Shown: positions 6,841 to 11,807 of the stretch, in pieces
Position numbering within the stretch: position 1 is the stretch's first letter
How the letters are laid out: every line of letters starts with the position of its first letter
From: Spirochaetia bacterium
Lineage (GTDB): Bacteria; Spirochaetota; Spirochaetia; Treponematales; Breznakiellaceae
Length of the DNA stretch: 11,807 bases
Reading direction: 5' to 3'
NCBI GenBank assembly: GCA_025997755.1
Contig: BNVA01000043.1
Location: 1 to 11,807, forward strand
The notes under the pieces: model-generated
Databases searched by the model: none
What the model saw: only the letters and a program-made list of their open reading frames with translations
Told to the model about the DNA's origin: nothing
Made by a program: the position numbers and the translations under genes

Positions 6841-7964
6841 TGGCGGATACAAAGTTGGCTCCAAACCAAACAATTGATGATGATTTGGAAGAATTGTTAT
6901 CAGACTCGGACGAGACGGCGGGTATAACTACCTCCGCCAATATAGTTTCCGCGAAGCCTCAGGCAAGCCGTCCGCATCAAAACCATAAGGCGATTCGGGT
7001 TCCTACGCCGTCGGCGGCAATGTTCCATACCTGCATTTTTCCGGTACTCAATATAGACAAGGAATTCAGGATAATTTACTCAAATCCGGCATGCCGTAAA
7101 TTTTTTACAAACTTTTTTAAGCTGGACGGCAACCTGTTTTTTGATGTTTTTGGTAAGTACTTTCAGATAGAGGATGTAAGAGGCATAAGACAGGCTGTAC
7201 TTAAAGGGTTAAACGGTTATTCATGGCGTGGCAGCGCTCAAATCAAGTCAAGGGAACATCCTACGCTGCTTACGAAAGTCTATATTTTTCCGGCGGGAAT
7301 CAACGCCGTTGCCTCAACGGTTTTTACCGTTATGTTTGACGATGTTACCGAAGAAAACAAGACACTGCTTAGAAGCGTATTTATGAGCCTGCTGGAAGCG
7401 TCAAAACTCAAGGATAACGATACCGGTAAACACATTTCCCGCGTTAATTATTACTCGGCGGCTTTTGCAAAGTTTCTTTACAACCGCTCCGGCTATGAGC
7501 TGGTGGATGCGGAATTCATCGACAACATAGGCTTTTTAGCTTCCATGCACGATGTAGGTAAGATAGGCACCCCCGATGATGTTTTAAACAAGGAAGGACC
7601 GCTTTCCGAGTGGGAATGGACAATCATGCAGGAACACACAAAAAACGGTGCGTTTATACTTTCAACCTACCCAAATCCTATGGCTAAAGAAATTGCCCTG
7701 GCTCACCACGAAAAATGGAACGGCAAAGGGTACCCATTCCAAATTGAAGGCGATATGATCCCCCTTGCCGCGCGTATTGTTTCCATTGCCGATGTCTATG
7801 ATGCCCTGCGTATGAAGCGCAGTTATAAGCCGTCGTATACCCACGAGGTCTCCGTGCAGAAAATACTTGAAAGCAAAGGTACGCAATTTGACCCCAGCCT
7901 TATCGACATATTTGTTACAATAGCCGATGACTTCAACACCATCTACGAATCCAATAAAGACTAA
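6840..7964 (+). CDS. PAS-HD-GYP protein, probable cyclic-di-GMP phosphodiesterase
   Basis: A 374-aa soluble protein. Residues 1-58 are acidic, low-complexity and probably disordered. A PAS-like sensor follows (about 62-172: FPVLNIDKEFRIIYSNPACRKFF ... VFTVMFDDVTEENK). An HD-GYP domain occupies about 180-360. The metal-binding set is complete: H198 (DTGKH), H237-D238 (HDVGKIG), H266 (EHTKNG), H289-H290 (HHEKWNGKGYP) and D318 (ADVYDAL). GYP is at 297-299. D194 stands four residues before H198, where trinuclear-metal enzymes carry a glutamate. The enzyme should degrade c-di-GMP to pGpG or GMP in response to whatever the PAS domain senses. No receiver domain or membrane segment is present. AGGA (6832-6835) precedes the ATG by 4 bases, and the start overlaps the tsaB stop (TGATG). 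Confidence 0.9.
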   Translation: MADTKLAPNQTIDDDLEELLSDSDETAGITTSANIVSAKPQASRPHQNHKAIRVPTPSAAMFHTCIFPVLNIDKEFRIIYSNPACRKFFTNFFKLDGNLFFDVFGKYFQIEDVRGIRQAVLKGLNGYSWRGSAQIKSREHPTLLTKVYIFPAGINAVASTVFTVMFDDVTEENKTLLRSVFMSLLEASKLKDNDTGKHISRVNYYSAAFAKFLYNRSGYELVDAEFIDNIGFLASMHDVGKIGTPDDVLNKEGPLSEWEWTIMQEHTKNGAFILSTYPNPMAKEIALAHHEKWNGKGYPFQIEGDMIPLAARIVSIADVYDALRMKRSYKPSYTHEVSVQKILESKGTQFDPSLIDIFVTIADDFNTIYESNKD

Positions 7965-7984
7965 AGTGTAACTTTCGGTCACCG

Positions 7985-8013
7985 TTGATTATGGCTTTAA
8001 AAAAACCGATAAT
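7985..8013 (+). promoter_or_regulatory. Candidate promoter directly before the hydrogenase-like gene
   Basis: TTGATT (7985-7990), a 17-base spacer and GATAAT (8008-8013) make a reasonable sigma-70-type promoter. Transcription would start around 8019-8021, on or beside the ATG at 8019, giving a leaderless or almost leaderless message. No Shine-Dalgarno sequence is visible before this ATG, which agrees with that idea. The match is by eye only. Confidence 0.4.
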
Positions 8014-8018
8014 TAGCT

Positions 8019-10217
8019 ATGGGAAAAAAAGCGCTAATTCAAATCAACAAGGAAAAATGCAATAACTGCCACTCGTGTATCTCGGTATGTCCCGTAAAAC
8101 ATTGTATAGACGGTTCGGGCGACAAAATAAAAATTATCGACGAACGCTGCATTGGCTGCGGCCGCTGCATAGCGGCTTGTACCCGGCACGCCCGCTCATT
8201 AGCCTGCGACACAGAAGAATTTTTTACAGACCTTAAAGCCGGTGAACCCATTGTTGTTATGGCCGCTCCTTCTGCGGTTACGGTCTTTAACGATATTTTC
8301 AAACTGTTCGGGTTTTTAAAATCGTTAGGTGTACTCGTTGTTTTTGATGTATCTTTCGGAGGGGAGCTTACCGTAAAAAGCTATCTTGAATACGCAAAAA
8401 AAGAAAAGCCTAAGTTGATCATAGCGCAGCCCTGCGCCGCGGTAGTAACCTTCTGCGAAATATACGAGCCGCACCTTATCCCCTATCTTGCGCCGGCACA
8501 CAGTCCAATGCTGCATACCGCAATTATGATAAGAAATTTTTTTCCTGAATACAAAAACGCAAAAATTGCTGCAATATCTCCATGCGCTGCAAAGAAACGT
8601 GAATTTGAAGAAACAGGTTTTGTTGATTACAATGTTTCAATGACCGGACTTAAAAAATATATTAAGGCACATAACATTGATATAAACTCATTTAACGCTG
8701 TTGATTTTGTTGGTCCTGTTGCCGAACGCGCGGCGGGATTTTCTTCTCCGGGCGGTTTAATGGATACGGTGTTACGCGATGCGCCTGAATTAGAAGATAA
8801 GATCAGACGCATTGAAGGCACAGATACCGTTTACAAGTACTTAAATGAAATTCCTAATATGCTTAAAAATGGCAATGCCCCATTTCTTGTTGATTGCTTG
8901 AGTTGTGCAGCCGGTTGTAACGGAGGACCGGGTACCGAAAATTACGGACATCCAATAGATGTTATAGAGTCAAAAGTAGAAAAACGAATAAAGGAACAGT
9001 GCAAAAAAAGTAAAACGGTTTTTGGATTTAACAAAATTAAATATTCCATTCACAAATATTGGAAGCCAAATTTGTATGATCGTGATTATCAGAATTTAAG
9101 TGAAAGGCTTTTAGGCTATCGTATTCCAACGGAAAAAGATTTAGGCTCACTTTATTCAAAAATGAAGAAGTATACGGAAGCCGATTTTCTTAACTGTTCC
9201 GCCTGCGGCTACGGAAACTGCAAAGGCATGGCGGAAGCTATTTATAACAACCTTAACCGTCCCGAAAACTGCCATCAGTATTTAAAAAACGATGTGGATG
9301 AAAGACTAGGCGAACATATAAACATTATGGAAAATGTTAAAGACGGTATTTTCTTAATCGACAGATCAAGATTGATTTTACCGTCATACTCAAATATGCT
9401 GGAAGAAATATTCCGCCGCGATAAACTTGCCGGTCTTCCTGTTATTGATGTTTTAAGCGGGTTTATAGATAAGTCAAAAATTACCGAAATACGCGAATTT
9501 TTAGATAAAGCCTTTGAGCCTACGGCGCCGCGCAGCGAGATAGAAAACAACAACCCGTTACACTTTATAGATGCGTCTTTTTTAAACTTAGATGGTGATT
9601 ATGATATTGTTCCGTTAGAATTCATTATTGTTCCCATAGGAACAAGCGATACTGTTGAGAAACTATTTATCATGGTTCACGATTTGTCGGAAAGACGGAT
9701 AATCGAACATACTATTGACAGCACAAAGAAAAATGTACGCATACAAATTGACAAAATAGAAGATACTGTTACAAATCCGGATGCCCGTAAAAAGATTGAT
9801 GAAATAATTATATATCTTATAGATAATTCCGTTAATTATTCATTAAGTGATGCGGACAAACATAACGGCAAAAAGAATATAGAAGCGCACATATCTGTAA
9901 CTTCTGTAAAAGATGATGAGAGTGTACATTTTTCTTTTATTGACGACAGCAGCGGAATGGATTACAACACATTGGCGGTGCAGGCTGCGGAAAACGGCAT
10001 TATTGACAAGGGCAAAATTGATGTTTTACAGCCAAAGGAAAAACTTGCCCTAATTTTTGATAAAAACATACATTCAAAGCCGGAAGATAATTATGCAAGT
10101 CTTTTCCCCGTTAAGCGAAAGATAAAAGAGCTTGGCGGAAATAAAATCAATTTAAAAACAAAAGCCGGAGAATTCTTTCAGTTGGATTTTTCCATTCCGC
10201 TTGACAAACTTGTATAG
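8019..10217 (+). CDS. Sensory-type (group C-like) [FeFe]-hydrogenase fused to Fe-S, PAS-like and degenerate CheA-like ATPase domains
   Basis: A 732-aa soluble multidomain protein. In order: two [4Fe-4S] ferredoxin motifs (C14, C17, C20, C24 and C44, C47, C50, C54); an H-cluster domain (about 77-320); a CxxCx4Cx16C Fe-S motif (C393, C396, C401, C418); a PAS-like domain (about 436-556); and a C-terminal CheA-like ATPase domain (about 590-732). All four H-cluster cysteines are present: C139 (QPCAA), C189 (SPCAAKK), C296 and C300 (LSCAAGC). The motif usually reading TSCCP is QPCAA here, so the proton-relay cysteine of catalytic enzymes is missing, and the usual methionine two residues before the third ligand is leucine (L294). 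These changes and the PAS domain match group C, thought to sense H2 rather than metabolise it. In the CheA-like part an N-box is recognisable (DNSVNYS, 602-608), G1 is altered (DDSSGMD, 642-648) and G2 is not recognisable, so kinase activity is doubtful. No histidine phosphotransfer domain is seen. H-cluster maturases are not in the window. Confidence 0.85.
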   Translation: MGKKALIQINKEKCNNCHSCISVCPVKHCIDGSGDKIKIIDERCIGCGRCIAACTRHARSLACDTEEFFTDLKAGEPIVVMAAPSAVTVFNDIFKLFGFLKSLGVLVVFDVSFGGELTVKSYLEYAKKEKPKLIIAQPCAAVVTFCEIYEPHLIPYLAPAHSPMLHTAIMIRNFFPEYKNAKIAAISPCAAKKREFEETGFVDYNVSMTGLKKYIKAHNIDINSFNAVDFVGPVAERAAGFSSPGGLMDTVLRDAPELEDKIRRIEGTDTVYKYLNEIPNMLKNGNAPFLVDCLSCAAGCNGGPGTENYGHPIDVIESKVEKRIKEQCKKSKTVFGFNKIKYSIHKYWKPNLYDRDYQNLSERLLGYRIPTEKDLGSLYSKMKKYTEADFLNCSACGYGNCKGMAEAIYNNLNRPENCHQYLKNDVDERLGEHINIMENVKDGIFLIDRSRLILPSYSNMLEEIFRRDKLAGLPVIDVLSGFIDKSKITEIREFLDKAFEPTAPRSEIENNNPLHFIDASFLNLDGDYDIVPLEFIIVPIGTSDTVEKLFIMVHDLSERRIIEHTIDSTKKNVRIQIDKIEDTVTNPDARKKIDEIIIYLIDNSVNYSLSDADKHNGKKNIEAHISVTSVKDDESVHFSFIDDSSGMDYNTLAVQAAENGIIDKGKIDVLQPKEKLALIFDKNIHSKPEDNYASLFPVKRKIKELGGNKINLKTKAGEFFQLDFSIPLDKLV

Positions 10218-10245
10218 ATACCATAACTTGATTTAGGATTTGACT

Positions 10246-11445
10246 ATGAAGTACAGACAAGATTTAAGATCGGGCAGGGAGTTGTCTGCGCTGGGTTTCG
10301 GGTGTATGCGTTTTCCAAAAGTGTTTGGCGGCGCTATCGACATAAAAAAGACCGATGCGCTGATCATGGATGCAATAAAAAACGGCGTGAATTACTTTGA
10401 CACGGCTTGGATGTATCCGGGCAGCGAAGATGCGCTTGGGACAATTCTGGCGAATAACGGAGCGCGCAAGCAGGTATATATTGCCACAAAACTGCCGGTG
10501 CTGTTCTGTAAAAACGGCGCGGATTTTGACAGATATTTTAACGAATCATTGAAACGTCTTAAAACCGATTATATAGACTATTATCTAATGCACATGCTTA
10601 CCGATTTTGCCTCATGGGAAAAGTTGAAAAGTTTTGGTATTGAAAACTGGATTACACAAAAAAAGAAAAGCGGGGAAATAAAGCAGATTGGATTTTCTTT
10701 TCATGGATCGCTTGGTGAATTTATCAAGATATTGAATGATTACGATTGGGAATTTTGTCAAATTCAGTACAACTATTCCGATGAAAATTATCAGGCGGGT
10801 GTCGGCGGGTTAAAAGCGGCGGCGGCAAAAAAAATCCCGGTAATTATCATGGAGCCTTTGCTTGGCGGTAAACTGGCAAACAACCTGCCAAATGCGGCAT
10901 CGCAGGTTTTCAATAAAGCGAATCCTGCACGTTCTGTAGTGGGCTGGGCGTTAGGCTGGCTATGGGATCAAAGTGAGGTTACCGTTGTTCTTTCCGGCAT
11001 GAGTACTCAAAATCAGCTTACGGAAAATTTAGCGATTGCTCAGGATTTTGAAGCCGGATGTTTAACGGAAAATGATCGCGCCGTATACCTTGAAGTTAAA
11101 AATGTTTTTAATGCATCGTACAAGATTCATTGTACGGGCTGCAATTACTGTATGCCATGCCCTAAGGGCGTAAATATTCCAGGTTGTTTTTCCGCATACA
11201 ATTCAAGCTATCTCATTTCACATATCGAAGGGTTCAAACAGTATTTAACAAGCACGGCTGCTACATCAGTTGAAAATCACTGCGCATCTATGTGCGTTGA
11301 GTGCGGCAAGTGCGAAGAACACTGCCCTCAACATCTGCCCATAAGAAATAATATAAAAGCTGTCCGCCGCCGCCTTGAGCCGCTCTACTTTCGTTTTATA
11401 CTATCGGTTACAAGGGGTGTGTTAAAACTAATTCGAAGCGAATAG
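10246..11445 (+). CDS. Aldo/keto reductase with C-terminal ferredoxin-like [4Fe-4S] domain
   Basis: A 399-aa cytosolic oxidoreductase. Residues 1-290 form an aldo/keto reductase barrel starting with SALGFGCMRFP. The catalytic tetrad is visible as D52 and Y57 (NYFDTAWMYPGSE), K82 (ATKLP) and H116 (YYLMHM). The C-terminal 110 residues carry two cysteine groups: C296, C299, C302 and C305 (CTGCNYCMPCP), and C350, C353, C356 and C360 followed by P361, with C346 as an extra cysteine. This is the well-known AKR-plus-4Fe-4S architecture of anaerobes, probably exchanging electrons between a small carbonyl substrate and ferredoxin or another Fe-S partner. The substrate is unknown. AGGA (10235-10238) lies 7 bases before the ATG at 10246. 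The gene follows the hydrogenase-like gene by 28 bases and is probably co-transcribed. Confidence 0.9.
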   Translation: MKYRQDLRSGRELSALGFGCMRFPKVFGGAIDIKKTDALIMDAIKNGVNYFDTAWMYPGSEDALGTILANNGARKQVYIATKLPVLFCKNGADFDRYFNESLKRLKTDYIDYYLMHMLTDFASWEKLKSFGIENWITQKKKSGEIKQIGFSFHGSLGEFIKILNDYDWEFCQIQYNYSDENYQAGVGGLKAAAAKKIPVIIMEPLLGGKLANNLPNAASQVFNKANPARSVVGWALGWLWDQSEVTVVLSGMSTQNQLTENLAIAQDFEAGCLTENDRAVYLEVKNVFNASYKIHCTGCNYCMPCPKGVNIPGCFSAYNSSYLISHIEGFKQYLTSTAATSVENHCASMCVECGKCEEHCPQHLPIRNNIKAVRRRLEPLYFRFILSVTRGVLKLIRSE

Positions 11446-11466
11446 TTCTACGGCACACATACGCTA

Positions 11467-11495
11467 TTGTAATTTTTTGGGTAACAATCTAACAT
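11467..11495 (+). promoter_or_regulatory. Weak candidate promoter for the TPR gene
   Basis: TTGTAA (11467-11472), a 17-base spacer and TAACAT (11490-11495) each match four of six consensus bases. Transcription would start near 11502 and leave a leader of about 13 bases that still contains the ribosome-binding site at 11503-11508. No convincing terminator separates this gene from the reductase, so read-through is equally possible. Confidence 0.25.
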
Positions 11496-11502
11496 TCTTG
11501 TA

Positions 11503-11508
11503 GAGGGG
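11503..11508 (+). promoter_or_regulatory. Strong ribosome-binding site that fixes a GTG start
   Basis: GAGGGG lies 6 bases before GTG 11515. The overlapping ATG (11513-11515) is followed at once by TGA, so it cannot be the start. This decides in favour of GTG 11515. Confidence 0.7.
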
Positions 11509-11514
11509 TATAAT

Positions 11515-11807
11515 GTGACAACGCCGACATTTGAAGAAGCAATAAGATTATACAACATGAAACGCTGGGATTCGGCGGCTCAGGCGCTGCTTGCCCTGGA
11601 CTCATCGGCATTAAATGATGAGGAAAAAGCCGAATTCGCCTACTATCTGGGTTTGTGCTACACAAAACTTGAGCGTTATAACGATGCCTTGCTCTATCTT
11701 GAACAGGTGGTTACCGGGGAGGCAAGCCCGCTGCGTGTTTGTCAGTGCCGCCTTACACTAGCCTATATTTATATGATCACACGCCGCCCAAAGCTGGCGG
11801 AATTTGA
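11515..11807 (+). CDS. TPR-repeat protein, N-terminal part (gene runs off the window)
   Basis: Ninety-seven codons are open from the GTG to the window edge, with no signal peptide. The translation reads as helix pairs typical of tetratricopeptide repeats. The first is about residues 6-25 (FEEAIRLYNMKRWDSAAQALLAL), followed by a second at about 36-65 (AEFAYYLGLCYTKLERYNDALLYLEQVV), where the G, Y, A and L positions of the TPR consensus are visible. A third begins at about 72 (LRVCQCRLTLAYIYM). TPRs are protein-interaction scaffolds, so no specific function can be assigned from this fragment. In other spirochaetes such genes often encode cytosolic or membrane-anchored scaffold proteins, but the rest of the gene is needed to tell. 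Confidence 0.8.
   Translation, partial: MTTPTFEEAIRLYNMKRWDSAAQALLALDSSALNDEEKAEFAYYLGLCYTKLERYNDALLYLEQVVTGEASPLRVCQCRLTLAYIYMITRRPKLAEF

Noticed and set aside
11440..11476. Stem-loop AATAG...CTATT followed by a T run after the reductase gene, as a terminator
   Set aside because: The stem is only five AT-rich pairs with an 18-base loop, and the T run is separated from it. Too weak to call.
11509..11514. TATAAT just before the TPR gene start as a -10 box
   Set aside because: No -35 match lies 16-18 bases upstream, and transcription would start inside the coding region. It is the spacer between a strong ribosome-binding site and the GTG.

Overview
The window looks like a spirochaete chromosome, most likely a Treponema relative. 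The reasons are the mixed, moderately low GC, the tight same-strand operons, and the gene order: unknown protein, membrane PilZ, short unknown protein, tsaE, tsaB, HD-GYP, then a hydrogenase-like protein. From memory this order resembles a treponemal neighbourhood; no search was run.

Layout. Positions 1-172 hold the 5' end of a minus-strand gene for an exported protein. A divergent intergenic region (173-326) with candidate promoters follows. Everything after it is on the plus strand: a CBS/DRTGG-regulated family II pyrophosphatase (327-1994), an MFS transporter (1998-3224) and RidA (3263-3640). A short gap with a small hairpin (3641-3732) leads into a compact run of six genes: an unknown 265-aa protein, a membrane-anchored PilZ protein, an 88-aa unknown protein, TsaE, TsaB and a PAS-HD-GYP phosphodiesterase (3733-7964). 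Several of these genes overlap or almost touch. Next come a 732-aa sensory-type [FeFe]-hydrogenase-like protein (8019-10217) and an aldo/keto reductase with a C-terminal ferredoxin domain (10246-11445). The window ends inside a TPR protein gene (11515 onward). No gap exceeds 300 bases. I saw no tRNA, rRNA, CRISPR array, insertion sequence or phage gene.

How the genes may work together. TsaE and TsaB belong to tRNA t6A synthesis, and PPase and RidA are housekeeping. The signalling part is the notable one. A PilZ receptor and an HD-GYP phosphodiesterase, both cyclic-di-GMP proteins, sit just upstream of a group C-like (sensory) [FeFe]-hydrogenase. That hydrogenase continues into an extra Fe-S motif, a PAS-like domain and a degenerate CheA-like ATPase domain. 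The most interesting hypothesis is that this protein senses H2 or redox state and passes the signal to chemotaxis or c-di-GMP output. The architecture is read from the sequence; the pathway is inference.
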